64,000 nucleotides of DNA from Trametes villosa (Eukaryota; Basidiomycota; Agaricomycetes; Polyporales; Polyporaceae), in the NCBI GenBank assembly GCA_002964805.2, contig PUDQ02000001.1, positions 8,146,001-8,210,000 of the forward strand, given 5' to 3'. A program made the translations under genes and the position numbers. The notes under the pieces were generated by a model. That model ran no database searches, was not told the DNA's origin, and saw nothing but the letters and a program-made list of their open reading frames with translations. Below are positions 12,334 through 24,010 of the stretch, in pieces. Each line of letters begins with the position of its first letter. The first letter of the stretch is position 1.

Positions 12334-13826
12334 TCACGCACGTCTCCTTTTACGCGCGGAGATGTCTCCATCTTCGTCAACATCCATCGAGTCGCCATCG
12401 TTTCCGCGCTTTGGTTTGCCAGGTGAAGTGACAGACCCAGGTTGTTGAGCACTCCAGACGTTCAGCTTCGAGTCTTCTCCGCCGGTAAGTAGGATGTTAT
12501 TCTGAGGCGTTCGGTTAGAAACGGGGAGGGATGGGGATTGTGATACTCCTTACGCTTTCATCCCATAGGGCCGCGCGCACGACTCCGACGTGACCAGTTG
12601 ACCAGGTACGTTGCAATAGCCATGGAGCATTTGGGTCAGAAAAGGTTTGCTTCGTTATCAGCGCAACGTCTCCCCTACGCGATCGCAGGTGTCAGACATG
12701 CCGTAGTAGCGGGCTCGGTATGCGGCTGAACGTACTCGTTTGACCCGGCGAACAGGCATAGATCATTATCAGCGTCCCCAATGGGGCTCGACGCGTTGTG
12801 GCATCCGATGAGATAGTCGGTGACCCATGTCAGGTCTTGCCTGTGCACCGACGGCTGCCTAATATCAGCGTCTTGTACGCGGTCAAGCTGTAGAGAGGTC
12901 AGCCGCTATGTCAAAATGATTCGCATCGCTGGGCTGACCTCCGTGGTCCACACGCTGAACGTTTCCATATCGCTGGAAGCCCAGGCGGCTGGTCGTCCCG
13001 ATCGATCGTGCAGCCAGCCAGCTTGTGCGACACTGCAGCCCCAGTTCCCGACGTGCAGACCAGCCTCATCTTCGTCAGCCTCGTCGGCGTTTGACGTGCA
13101 GACCAGTCCATCGGAAGAGGCGGACAAGAGCAGGTTTCCGGTATTCGGCGCAGATGAGGAGGCTGGGCGGAAGAAATGGAGGGCAGTAATGTCGTCCGAG
13201 TGGGTCGAGGAGTGAACGCGTAGCGGCGCTGCTGGGTTGCGAGGGTCCCTGACAGCACGCGTCAATATATTTGTCCATCCACCGGTATATTGCTGCAGGC
13301 TCGTACCAGTACAAGATGGAGGCATCATCCCCTTGCAGTTCCGTGCCAGCCGCAATTGTCATCCCGTCGGCAGACACATCGCAGGAGAGCAGCCCAGACC
13401 TGGTTCCGGCGGTGGATGCAGTGACTGTTCAGAACCAAACATCGCAATCTCGCATTGAGTTTTAGCCTTGCATTTCAGAGGGTAACACAGCTGATGCTCA
13501 CTGCGTAGTGCGACGGATCCCGAGCGCTCGTCCCAGACTTTGACCGCGCCATCTTTCCCCGAGGAGAGCAGTGCATGGGTGACGGCGTTTGCGACGTTTG
13601 GAACAGATCTGAGCGCGGTGATAGACGACTCGTGCCCTTGGAATGTCTGCACATTCTGGAGGCGCGCCTTGTCGAACACATGTATGTTGTTCGATGGCGA
13701 TGAGGCAGATGCGGCATAGTGGGACGGCATAGACGCGATGGAGAGCACGTACGCCCCTGCAGGCAGCGCCGTCGACTTTACGGGCGCGCTCGACGCCTTG
13801 TATGTGGGCGCGTCGACGAGGGACAT
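12334..13826 (-). CDS. WD40 protein, WDR89-like
   Basis: The minus-strand start at 13826 opens MSLVDAPTYKASSAPVKS. WD-type repeats follow: IHVFDKARLQNVQTFQGHESSI, LLSSGKDGAVKVWDERSG, then after splices SCDVSADGMTIAAGTEL...ILYW-DPRNPAAPL, HSDDITALHFF...LLSASSDGLVCTSN, and finally GVVRAALWDESNNILLTGGEDSKLNVWS. The C-terminus is acidic then basic (DSMDVDEDGD, ARKRRRA), possibly nuclear-directing. Order and spacing match the WDR89 family, whose function is poorly known; other seven-bladed WD40 proteins remain possible. It ends 142 bases from the MCC beta stop, so the two genes converge. Confidence 0.75.
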
Positions 13827-14316
13827 GGCGAGGAGGAGGAGGCTGGGCCCTGGGCGCGCTTGGCGGTTTGCGCGACGCCGGCGCGCAGTTGAAATTTCCT
13901 GATCGGAATCGCGATCAAAAGGGAAATTGGCTTACCTAAGCGCGCTGGCGACGGGCGCCTGTGGGGATAGAGGCGGTCGGCGCGCTGTGCCTTGTCTTCC
14001 CTCATCCTTGTCCCCTTCGTCGTCGCCCCCGCTGCCCCCGTCGTCGCCTTCGCTGTCCACGACGCCGCCAGCCCCGGCTCTCTCCTCGCGCTGCCCCGTG
14101 CACCCCACTCTCTTTTACCCTCACGTTCTTTTCGACCCCACCACGGTCGCTCTAGCCCAGGCCCGATCGGTCTCCCGGACTTAGAGCTCCTCTTCGCAAC
14201 CTCCGCAAAACCGCCCTCGCATAGAGTTCGCCGTCTTCGACTTCCAGAAGGTGTATTACTTAAAGCTCGTCATCCAATATGCGTCGCTCTCGTGAGTCCT
14301 CTCGCCCTCCCTGTCT
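13827..14316. other. Intergenic, WDR89-like promoter and upstream leader
   Basis: 490 bases, strongly C/T-rich from 13990 to 14110. A coding-looking stretch (14219-14290) ends in a perfect GTGAGT donor but has no usable ATG; see the findings. Otherwise nothing recognised. Confidence 0.4.
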
Positions 14317-15108
14317 ATGCACCAACGCAGGAAGTCGAGGGCTCACGCTCGCCACCTCGCTCCCTGCGATGGCTTTGCCGGTATAGCCCCTCGTCTCAAC
14401 CGCCTGCCTCAGCGCCTCGACTACACGCTCATCCCAGCGCCGTTGGGTATGTGCCACGTCCTTGCCAAGAAGGTCGTATAGCCTGCTCACTCGGATGCTG
14501 TAACAGACCTGTCGCTGCCTCTCGTTGATGAGAAAGCGGAACTTCCTGCCATCATTGTGACGCCTTCGTCGCCCGTGTTCGAAAGCGAGTTCTTCATCGC
14601 TTTCATTGCGCCCCCTCCGTCGCCTACATTCTCGCAACGGCTGGCCACGTTGGTTCCTTCGATGCCATCGCTGCACTCGTATCTGCCGTCGCAGATACAG
14701 CTCCCGGCCTCGCCGTTCAAAAACTCGTTCGAGGAGCGGAGTACCTCCGCCCGGGGTTTCGTGCGCACCGCCATCCTGCTCCTGGTTCTGCTCTTCATCA
14801 TGGGCTCGCACCTCGTCATGCACCGGCTCGCGACCAACCACCCCCACCTCGACTTCGACGTGGCGCCGGAGCACGACATCAGCCTCGCCGCTCTATCCCG
14901 CCCTGTGGAGATGGACGTGTTCGGCGTGAGAGTGGACGCGAATGACGTCGATACGGACACGCCCGCCCCCTCTACGGCCGGCTGGTTCGACTTCAACGCG
15001 CTATGGGCTGCTGTGCCTGCCACGAACACGCGCTCGCCCAAGGACTTCGTCGTCGTCGAACCCTCCGCGGCCAGTCAAGAGAAGAGTAATGATAACGATA
15101 ACGCGTAG
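14317..15108 (+). CDS. Unrecognised single-pass membrane protein
   Basis: Two exons, 14317-14446 and 14507-15108, give 243 residues. The junction is GTATGT...CTGTAACAG in phase 1. The N-terminus is basic (MHQRRKSRAHARH). The middle is Pro/Ser-rich (IAPPPSPTFSQRL, SYLPSQIQLPASPF). One clear transmembrane segment lies near residues 129-148 (VRTAILLLVLLFIMGSHLVM). After it comes an acidic, probably soluble tail ending in SQEKSNDNDNA. I do not recognise the family. The start is uncertain: a reading frame with coding character continues upstream through a possible 39-base intron, but no ATG was found there. Confidence 0.55.
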
Positions 15109-15674
15109 GACCGCCCTCTGGCCGCTGCTCAGGCCGCGCCGTCACGTCACCACCACACATCATAGACTCCCGTCGTCGTGTACGTTCACCGCCGGAGCTA
15201 TCCACGATGGTCCCGCTTTTCGTTCAACTCGGGGCTTACTCGGCCAAGGCGGCCTCGCTGAAGAGAAGGCGGTTCTATCGGGCTTTGCACGAGCGGGTGT
15301 ATTTATTACGCGCTGGGGTCGACTGTTCATCCTGGGCCGGCCCACGGCGCGGACGTGCTTCATGCTTTCGCACTTCTGTCGCTGCCACTTCCTATCCCCA
15401 CGCATCTAGCTTTCCCTCACGTCGACTTTGGATTATTTGTAACTATTTCGCAGCGGCATTCGGTGTGTTACCTTACATAAACCTCTCGGGCTCTTTACTT
15501 GTCGATGATTTTGGTTCTTCCTGCACCGACGAGGCTCGAGGCGGATACACATACGGACGCCCTGCGACGCGTATACCCCGGCGAGTGAGACGCGTAGGAT
15601 ATATATTACTGTAAGATTCCTAGTCCAATACCAGAACGTACACATCCGCCGCCGATCAGCTTCCCCCTCCGACT
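15109..15674. other. Convergent intergenic region
   Basis: 566 bases between two convergent stops, so it should hold both 3' UTRs. I see no gene; the open frames here are short and Arg-rich, as expected from GC-rich non-coding DNA. Confidence 0.5.
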
Positions 15675-17840
15675 CTATACCGGGCTCGCGGTGCGGCTCC
15701 CACTTCTGCTGCGGGCCCGCACGCGGTCGCCCAGCCGACTGTGGTCCCGCGACGCCGTCGTGGACGTCGCGCCGTACCGGCGGGACGAGCGCACGCTCCC
15801 CTGCCTGCTGTCCCCGCCGAGCCAACTCACCGCTCTGCGCCGGCCGGTCAGCTCTGGTGACGTCGCCGGGTCTCGCTCGGGGTCTCGTTCCTGTGGCAGG
15901 CTCGGCCGGACGAACTCGTCGCGAGGGGACGCGTTCATCAGCAGCACGCGCTGGACGTCCAAGTCGGCGGGGAGAAAGCGATGTCAGAGCCATGCGGTCA
16001 GATGCGCGCGGGCGGCGGGGATGACGGCGCGGCGCTTACCTGGGCGGGGGAGAAGCCGTACAGGCTGACGATGCTCTGCCGGCTCCGGAGGATCGGCGTC
16101 GCGTTCGCGCTCGTGTTCGTGCTGAGGCCCGCGCTGTCGGGCACGATGAGTGTCGGCCGCTGGCGGCGCGCAAGGCTCCCGAGCTTCACGGTGCGCACGC
16201 TCGAGGGCAGGTCTGAGACGGTCTCGCCGCCGTCGCTCCGGCTGTCCGGGAGCGTGCGCGCGTCATCCTCGTCTTCGTCGGCGTCCGGCTGTGGGGGAGG
16301 GGGCGCCCAGGCGATGATGAACACCCCAGCGAAGGTTGCGCCGCAGCCGTACAGGAAGGTGACGAGCTGATGGAAGGTGGCCTGCTTGAAGTCGCCGTAA
16401 AGGATGGCGGAGCCGACGATGGCCGAGAGGTTGAACATCACGAACTGCGTGGGCACAACAAGCTGGCGAGAGCTGACGTGAATTCGTGAAAGATTGACAG
16501 ATATCAGTGCGCCGTACCTTGCTGTCGAACCGCATGAGCGCACGGTTGAGGTAGCGAATTTGGCCCACGCCGGTGAGGATTAATATCTGCTCCAGTCAGT
16601 CCTTCTGTTCAGATGAGCACATGCGAAGAATCCCACTCACAGCAATGACGGGGTAGGTGATCCATTCCGTGAATATCTCGAACCATTCCAATGTGAGCAG
16701 AGTGGACAGCGCTTTTGTGGCAAGCACCGTGAAGCCTCCTGCAGTATTCATGAGCCTCAGATAAAGCGGGGATGGCGAATGACCTCACCAAAGAGCGCAC
16801 AGAGCCCGACGTCAATGTACACCCAGCGCTTTCCGGCAGGCCGTTCCGATAGACCAGACAGGATGAACATCCCAATGACGTACACGATGGTGTATACTTG
16901 GAATGGGCGTTGGCTGATGGCTTTTACCAGGGATTTAGGATCCAGTCTGGTATCTGACGAGTTGGCGGAAAGGACCACGGTAACAGCCCCGATGATAGCT
17001 ATGATGATACCGAGGAAGTCTCGCTGAACACTTGTGAGTTATAGTTGCGCTTGACACACGTTTGCACTGACCTTCCTAAACCGCTCACCCAACATGAGCG
17101 GTGCGAAGATACAGTTCGCAATGAGCGCGAACGTGCCCAGAGGTGCCACCACGGATGCGGGCGCGAATGCATATGATATGAAGTTCCCAAGCTCCCCCAC
17201 GTTCATCAAGAGGAAACCGAGCCACCTGGGGACGCATGAAGAAACGCTTCCAAGGACGGGAGATAGTAGCGTACCATAGCTTCGATTTCAGATAGTCGCT
17301 TTCGCTTGCGTCTAGCTGCTCCTCTTTGTGCGTAGAGCTAGTATCGTCCGCGTGGCCGTCTACATGAACCGGGAGGACGTCCACCGGCATGAGGGCGTGT
17401 GTGCTTGCGAGATGAGATCTGTCCGCATTTCTGCCGGGATTGCGGTGGGCGAAGAGCCATCTCCGTGCTGGTTTGGGCGAGGAATGCGCGCCGCCATCAG
17501 AGTCTTCAGACTGGAGCAGAGGCTCTGTCTCGAGGATAGCGACAGCTGCAACCGGCGTAGAGCAGTGTACAGAGTCAAGAGGTTGCGCAGGCCGCTGCGG
17601 AATCGGGCCACTGGGGGCGGAGGTGCTTCTGTGTGGGGCGGGTCTGCGCAGCTCCTGGCCCGCTGCTTCGCGTTCGGCCTCGAGACGTATGTGCGCAAGC
17701 TTTTGGCAGTTGAGAGCGAGTGAGATGAGGATGTTCCCCGTAATGGCAACGGCGATGCCTGCTGCAGCGGGGGTCGTGATCCGGGGCAGATCTATTCCGT
17801 CCGGGATGTCCACGAGCGCCGATAGGGTGGGTATGAGCAT
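15675..17840 (-). CDS. NIPA-like (DUF803) membrane transporter
   Basis: The minus-strand start at 17840 gives MLIPTLSALVDIPDG, then a first membrane segment (AGIAVAITGNILISLALNCQ). A long hydrophilic insert of about 180 residues follows before the family core: after a splice WWLGFLLMNVGELGNFISYAF, APASVVAPLGTFALIANCIF, APLMLGERFRKRDFLGI. Further membrane segments are VYTIVYVIGMFILSGL, GFTVLATKALSTLLTL, ITYPVIAILILTGVGQIRYLNRAL and FVMFNLSAIVGSAILYGDF. The C-terminal half is a long cytoplasmic-looking Ser/Arg-rich tail. Family knowledge: NIPA proteins are linked to magnesium transport and endosomal traffic. The inserted loop and tail make this protein longer than animal NIPA. It is head to head with SEC12. 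Confidence 0.85.
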
Positions 17841-18188
17841 GATTAGCGTGCCGCGGGTATGTGCGCGGATGGTCTACAGGGGAGTACAGAGGCAGAGCAC
17901 GGGCAGAGCGAGCATAAGTTAGAGGCGCGGACGGGGCAGCATGACCGGGCGAAAGCAAGAGAGCAGGAAGACGGCCGGGTTCCACAAGTACTTCATCGTC
18001 TTCGCGTTCGGCCCGGAGCTCCGGTGTGTAGACGTGGGTCTGCCGTTTGTGGGCGACGCGGGGTACAGCTCTCTTGACCGCGTTCCTGCCACTCCTCGCG
18101 TCCTGCTTTCTCGCCTCGCATACTTTCTCGGGAGTTTCACGTTCTCGGCATACTCTAGACAGACTGGTGCACATAGAACGCGCCTGCC
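17841..18188. promoter_or_regulatory. Divergent promoter, NIPA-like / SEC12
   Basis: 348 bases between the start codons. No TATA box is obvious and no motif stands out. Confidence 0.4.
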
Positions 18189-19844
18189 ATGCGGACTCAA
18201 CACACGGCGCACTCGTTGCCGTCCTTTCCCGTGTACTCTAGCGCGTTCGTCTCACCGAACGAGTTCGTACTTGGCGGTGGAGGCGGCCAATCCAAAACCG
18301 GTATTAAGAACAAACTGGTACGTGGTATATGTCACGTTGCGCTTTGCAAGACTGACACGGTATTCCAGAGGCTGTACCGCGCGGAAGGCGATAAGAAGCT
18401 CGAGCTTGTCAATGAACTGGAACTGGCGTCTGGGGAGGATGCGCCCATGAGCATAGCGGCACACCCTCAAAGGGCGGAGATTGTGTGCGGCATCAACAGC
18501 TCTCAGGACTCGCTGCAGAAAGGGCAGAATCAGAACTGCCGTGTATACGATGTGAAAGAGAATACGTGAGTGGTTCCCTCTGTACTCTCTCACATATATC
18601 TGGAACCGTTCCCTAGATTATCCCTTTCTACAACACGGAGCACGCTAGAGCTCAAGGGCGAGGATGACGACTATCAGGTCGGCTATTGGTTGCACTGCAC
18701 CTAGAACGAATCTCATGAAATACCCAGAGAGTTAGCGTCTTCTCCCCGGACGGCAAGTACTTGGCCGTTGCTGGGACACGCGACGTAAGTCCCTCTTGTT
18801 GGGCTTGCTACTATCTGTGCTCACAATGTTCTAGCTATCCGTCCTAGCCTATCCCACCCTGGACCCCATAGCACCTTCAATTCACCTCGTCAAGGGTGAG
18901 ATATTCGACGCGACATTCTCGTCCAAAACAGTAAGAGCACACCTTATTTGATTGCCCGTCATGCTCAATTTCTCGTAGTTGGTCCTGGCATCTACTGTCA
19001 ACTTGTTCGCCTATAACCTGCCTCCAGACGAGGATGGCGACGCTGCTGAGGCGCAGAAAGAGAGTAAACCTACCGCGCTGGAGCTACTGCAAACAATCGA
19101 CCGTCCTGAGCTACCCGGAGATGATGCAGGGGGGAGTTTCCGTGCCGTACGGTGAAGTCATTCTCCGCACAAGTCTAGTTCGTGAAACTCAACGGTTAAT
19201 ACAGATACCACCCGCACGATGAGAAGGTTCTGTACACGATCGTGAACACCGTACCGCCTCGCACGCGGACAAAGTCCTCTCCCCGACGCGCTTTCCTTTG
19301 CAAGTGGGATACTACCACTTGGAAGGTGACCCACAAACGCAAGATCAGCGATCGGCAAGTTACATGCTTTGACATCAGGTCAGTCCCGGTCAGTACTCCC
19401 CATGAGTTTGCTTCTCATAGACTATCCCAACAGCCCGGACGGGAAGCTCATTGCATTTGGCTCCTCGGACTTGACCGTCGGGGTGGTGGATGCCCACACG
19501 TTCGCTGTAAGTGTTCCGAATCACCCGCTCGTGCTACACCTCACTTACTGACGCCACCTTCCTTCTTAGCCGCTGTTGACAATCCTGAAGTCGCACGACT
19601 TCCCGCCAACAACGCTGCGTTTCAACCCAACGTCGGACCTGCTGATCTCCGGCAGCGCGGACAACACCGTTCGCATTGTTGCGATACCACCAAACCTCGG
19701 TGCGACCTGTGAGTACGATGCCTACCCGTGAAGTGAGTGGTACTAATTAGCTGCATAGCTTGGAGTACTTGGATCTTGGTCGTCGTTGCCCTGCTCGTCG
19801 CGCTGTTCGCCATCCTGGCGCAGCAGATGAACAATGTCCTATAG
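18189..19844 (+). CDS. SEC12: Sar1 guanine nucleotide exchange factor SEC12 (PREB-like)
   Basis: The first exon reads HSLPSFPVYSSAFVSPNEFVLG followed by GGGGGQSKTGIKNKL, the typical N-terminus of this family with its glycine-rich loop. Spliced exons continue as a WD40 propeller: APMSIAAHPQRAEIVCGIN, VSVFSPDGKYLAVAGTRD, IFDATFSSK, VRYHPHDEKVLYTIVN, CFDISPDGKLIAFGSSDLTVGVVD and LRFNPTSDLLISGSADNTVRIV. A C-terminal transmembrane segment (WILVVVALLVALFAILAQQ) follows, with a very short lumenal end. Family knowledge: Sec12 sits in the ER membrane and loads Sar1 with GTP to start COPII coat assembly. At least eight short introns are needed. The stop lies 200 bases from that of TAF9, a convergent pair. 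Confidence 0.9.
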
Positions 19845-20043
19845 CTGGCGGCTCACTCTTGTATGGCTTCTCGGGGATGTCGTGGAGGGCCGGATGTTTT
19901 CCTATGCTTATACTCCTGGATGGGCTCCCAAGTTTCTATGTACCTAGATTCAACATCACTTATAATGTTACAACACGACAAAGAGCATATACAGCGTCCA
20001 TCCTGCGCGAGAATCAGCGACCAAAGTGAACCCCGAACCACGA

Positions 20044-20891
20044 CTAGTCGTAGTCCTCTTCCTCTACCAGCTTGCGTTTTACGCCGTTCATGGTTGCCGC
20101 GTCTGCCGCAGGCCCAGAGGCAGTCACGTCCTCCATCGCATCGTCCCCGCTCTCCTCTTCCTCGTCCCCGCCCGCGAACAGCCCGTCGTCCTCCTCCGCC
20201 TCGCTCCCCTCGTCCGCGTGCACCGCCCCGGGCGTGAGCATGTCCACGTCCGACGGCGTGTGCAGCGCCGCGATCGGCGCCATGACCGGGCCCGCCTGCG
20301 CCCGTGCCGCGGCGGCCTGCGGGACCGGGGCGGGCTCCATGTCCTCCTCGTCTTCCTCGTCGGACTCCTCGACTTCTTCAATCTCCTCGTCGTATAGCTT
20401 CACGCCTGGCGGCGGCCGGTTGGGCACGAGGTCGAAGTCGACCGCGGTGAGGCACTCCGAGGCGGGCGGGAGCCGCACGCCGAACACCTCCGGGACAGAG
20501 GGTAGCGGGACCGCATTCGTCTGCGTCGCCAGCGACATCACGAACTGCACGCGCACGGGCCCGTTCAGCATCCAGCACCCTCTAAACGCACTGCTGAGCG
20601 GGGGTGGGAACGAATACGCACCTCCTTCGGGACGCGCCCGCCGAACTCCCAGCCGACGCGGGCCTGCACCGCGAGCACGACGTCCTCCATCTCGATCTTG
20701 CCCGTGCGCCCGGCATGTTCGGCGTACACGAGCGCGTCGGAGAGGACCTGCGCGGTGTAGCGGTTCGAGAACTCGAGGATCTGGTGCAGCACGCCGGGCT
20801 GCGCGTCCTGCACGGTCGGCGTGGACGCGATGAGGAGCGCGATGCCGCGCGCGGAGGCGGGGATAGTGTCGGCGACGGACGTTCGCGACAT
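20044..20891 (-). CDS. TAF9: TFIID/SAGA subunit TAF9
   Basis: Two exons. The first encodes a histone-fold domain: ADTIPASARGIALLIAS, VLHQILEFSNRYTAQVLSDA, YAEHAGRTGKIEMEDVVLAVQ and RVGWEFGGRVPKE. The donor GAG|GTGCGT joins to FVMSLATQTNAVPLPS and FGVRLPPASECLTAVDFDLVPN, the conserved region after the fold. The remainder is very acidic (EEIEEVEESDEEDEEDM and EEEESGDD) and ends KRKLVEEEDYD. Family knowledge: TAF9 pairs with TAF6 in TFIID and SAGA. The acidic tail is longer than in yeast. Confidence 0.93.
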
Positions 20892-21351
20892 TGGGTATCG
20901 CTCGTAGACGGTTCAGAGGGTTTTCAGTAGAGTGAAACGGGGCTGCAGGCTGATAGCAGGGTTGGAGGTGATGCGGGATGCGCAAGGGTGCGCGATGCAC
21001 ACAGTCCAGGTCGACGTTGTGGTACACTTATTGTGGCGCGCGACTGGTCGAAGCGAGTCGGACTTGAGCGTAAGCGCCCAAACACGAGGCTACCGTACTC
21101 CAGGGTATACATGGCCCTGCTCTTTGTAACCGCTAATCGTGGCAATTATGAGCCATCTACTTTGAAAGCCCAGCTATACGTAGGCGTCATGCAGACAAGT
21201 TTTACAGATAAGAGCATCATCAGTGAGCTTTGAATAGGCGTGTCGAAATAAGTGTCTAGAGGTTATACCTCCTGGGGATGTTACTAATACCGTAGAGAAA
21301 GCATAGTAGAAAGCAACCACATCCGAGCAGAGCACCAAAACTTCATGCACC
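20892..21351. other. Intergenic, TAF9 promoter and ALE1-like 3' end
   Basis: 460 bases between the TAF9 start and the stop of the next minus-strand gene. It should contain the TAF9 promoter and the downstream gene's 3' UTR. Nothing else is seen. Confidence 0.4.
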
Positions 21352-23420
21352 CTACTCAGCCTTATCCCCCCTGAACTCCCTCTCGAGCTCCTGCGCCGCC
21401 TCGTCCAGGGGCGGAAGAGTCGGCGCCCTCGACAGCGTAGTGGGGGTGATAGCGCCCGTCTGGACCAACCGGTTGAGCTCTTCGCGCTGCTTCTTGATGC
21501 CCGCCTCCTTGATGCGGACCTCCTGGATCTCCTGGATGATGATGCACCCGCCGCAGTAGAAGAAAATCAACCCGCCGCCGACGATGAAGTGGCCGTACCA
21601 CGCGACGTTGTTCCAGCCCACGAAGGAGTCATCGATCGAGAGCAGCATGAAGGGGATCGTGCCATAGTTCGTGAGCGAGACGGTCGCGATGATCCCGAGG
21701 TAGTCGTAGATCTGCTTCGCGGTCGTTTGTGGCGGCGGAGGCGCGTCGCGGCGGGGGATGTAGTTAGCGGGGAGGACCACGGGGCGGAGGTAGGTGCGTG
21801 CCAAGCGGGCCGTGGTCTGTACGAACGCGAAGAAGAAGAACGTGAGGTAGTATCCTGGGGCAATGCCGTGCTGTTGAACAGTCAGTATGACTACATAGAC
21901 GGTGCACAGCTGAGAGGCTTACCCAGAAAGCGCTTGCGGCGAACGTAGCAAGACTGCTCCTGAAGCCAGGCTTCTTGCCCTTCGGCGTGACTCGCTTGTA
22001 AACGCACTCGCGCAGCCAGACGTTAGTCTTCATGTTCCACGAGTCCAGAAGGACTTTGCAGTTGGAAGCGAACTCGATGTTCCAGATGTCGACGTTCGCA
22101 GCGCCCTCCCATAGGGTACCGCCAGTCTTCGTATATCCCGTGAAGCCCAGTCCTGTTTGGATCGATGCGCCCTAGAGAACAATCAGACTCGTACAAACGG
22201 GTTCGCCTGTTGAGACAGACCTCCGTCAATGTCCATATGGCGTAGTACTTGACGCGCTCGAAGAAACCGCAGAACTGCAGGAAGATGATGCTACCAATCA
22301 AAGAGTTAGCCGCAGCCTCAGTTCACTCTAAAGAATATCGTGAGCATACCGAGAAAGCAAACGCTTAGACTCGAACTCGTCCTCAATCGTGAGATGGAAG
22401 TTCATCTCAGGGTAGAACGTAACGTAGGCCCCCAGGAAGGCTAGACCAACGATCATCTTGCGGAAGGCGACCCGCTTGCGGCCACGCGGTACCAGTCGCT
22501 GCGGGAGATTGTCCCGTGCGCGGCTCTCATCCTCGCGCTTCTCAGCTGCCTTGTACAGCGAGCCAGAGACGAGGGCGCGGTACTCGTTGAATGTTAGGTA
22601 GGGACCGACCAAGAACCCGGGGAAGTAGAACCTGCGAGGGTAGTAGCGGTCAACGTCAAAAAGGCGATGTTCTGTGTGTTCCACCTACGCGTATCCGAGG
22701 AACTCGAGTATGGAAGGGAAGTCTGCGACGCGTTGCTCGGACTGCCACTTGTCGAGATCCTAGTGGGGATTGTCAGGGCCTTCTGTTGTCAAGGGTTGAT
22801 GATAGGGCGGCAAACCTCAGCAGGCCTGCGACCGTCGAGGACGTTCCACGCGAACGTCGTCAGCTTCATGGTCAGGACCATTTGGGGTCCAGAGATTTCG
22901 ATCGTGTCGTAGCCAGAGTCGTCAAATGTTCGTATGATATGGCTGTAAACTGTCAGTCGTACGGCCCACAAGCATGAGCAGAGGAGCATACTTGATTGTC
23001 AGATGTGACATGGTAAACCTGCGAGAGAACAAAACGTCAGGGTCTAGTGATTACTGCGCAGAGGATAGGCTCTTACAGGAACACAATCCATGGCATTCGC
23101 GAAGTTTGCACTTTCTGGGTGATATAGTATGTACCACCCACGCTGATGAGCAGCTGTAATGCCCCGACATATAGCTGCAACACCGGCACGAGATAGAAGA
23201 AGGCGATCGCGATGCTGAATATGTGCTTGAAATGTGGACTCGACGTCGGTAGGCGGATGTATATGCTGCCCAGCGGGTACGAGAACAAGAGACAAAAAAT
23301 CAGCTGAACACACAAGCGTTAGCGTTGTACCTCCGGGATTATATTTGTTATGACGCGTACCTTGATCTGGTCAATGGATGCGCCAGTGGCATCCGCCACC
23401 GGTTCGAAGAACGAGTCCAT
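21352..23420 (-). CDS. ALE1: Lysophospholipid acyltransferase, MBOAT family (ALE1/LPT1-like)
   Basis: The minus-strand start at 23420 opens MDSFFEPVADATGASIDQIK, then LIFCLLFSYPLGSIYIRLP. Spliced exons carry the MBOAT core: YYAIWTLTEGASIQTGLGF, then WNIEFASNCKVLLDSWNMKTN with the conserved asparagine region, and FAASAFWHGIAPGYYLTFFFF with the invariant histidine. Several other membrane segments are present, and the C-terminus is a cytoplasmic coiled-coil (IQEIQEVRIKEAGIKKQREEL). Family knowledge: Ale1/Lpt1 and MBOAT1/2/5 acylate lysophospholipids, including lyso-PC, in the ER. Together with GPC1 at 4317-6156 this could complete GPC to PC re-acylation. The substrate range cannot be read from sequence. 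Confidence 0.92.
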
Positions 23421-24010
23421 GATGACGACACGACTGTGTGGTCTGTTTGTACACCTGTAGACTGCTCGGTTAGCTTCGGTACATCTGGTGTATTTATCTA
23501 CAAAGTTTACCTCTAGCACGCAGTCCTTACTAGAGAAAGAGGAGGACCTCTGCCGGTTGGGTGTGTTCGACACGAGCAGAGTTGGCAGCGCTTGTTTGGC
23601 AAACCCAACGAAGTCGTCACAGCCGGCCCACGTGGCAAATATGCCGTGGGGCGATCGGCTCCGGGATCTGGCTCGCCTCCTCGAAGCAGCCGCCATGCAT
23701 TATCCGCACTTTGTCCGCGACGTCCATGTTGTTGTGCTCGCCGCCGGCCAACGAGCTCGTGCTGTTGGCTACAGTCTCAAAACACGCGTTTGCAGACAAA
23801 CAACCGATGTGCTTCGAATATGCAAGCGCACAGAAGAGCCTCGTGTGCATGCCCTGCACTCGGCACGCACCTCTCCTCGTGGCTCCCGTACTCTTCACGT
23901 TCCTCAAATACACTGTTGTCCTCTACTATCTCGAGACGTAAACCCCTTTGTACTTGCTTCCCTCTTGACCCTTTGAGCTAGCGCAGCATACCCCGGAGCA
24001 CATTTCAAGC
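23421..24010. promoter_or_regulatory. Divergent promoter, ALE1-like / UPF0303
   Basis: 590 bases between the start codons. Open frames up to 162 codons exist on the plus strand but show no domain, no splice support and odd composition. No TATA box is obvious. Confidence 0.4.

Noticed and set aside
14279..14291. ATG at 14279 as the start of the membrane protein
   Set aside because: Spliced to the next exon it enters a frame that stops at GTA TAG within about 20 codons.
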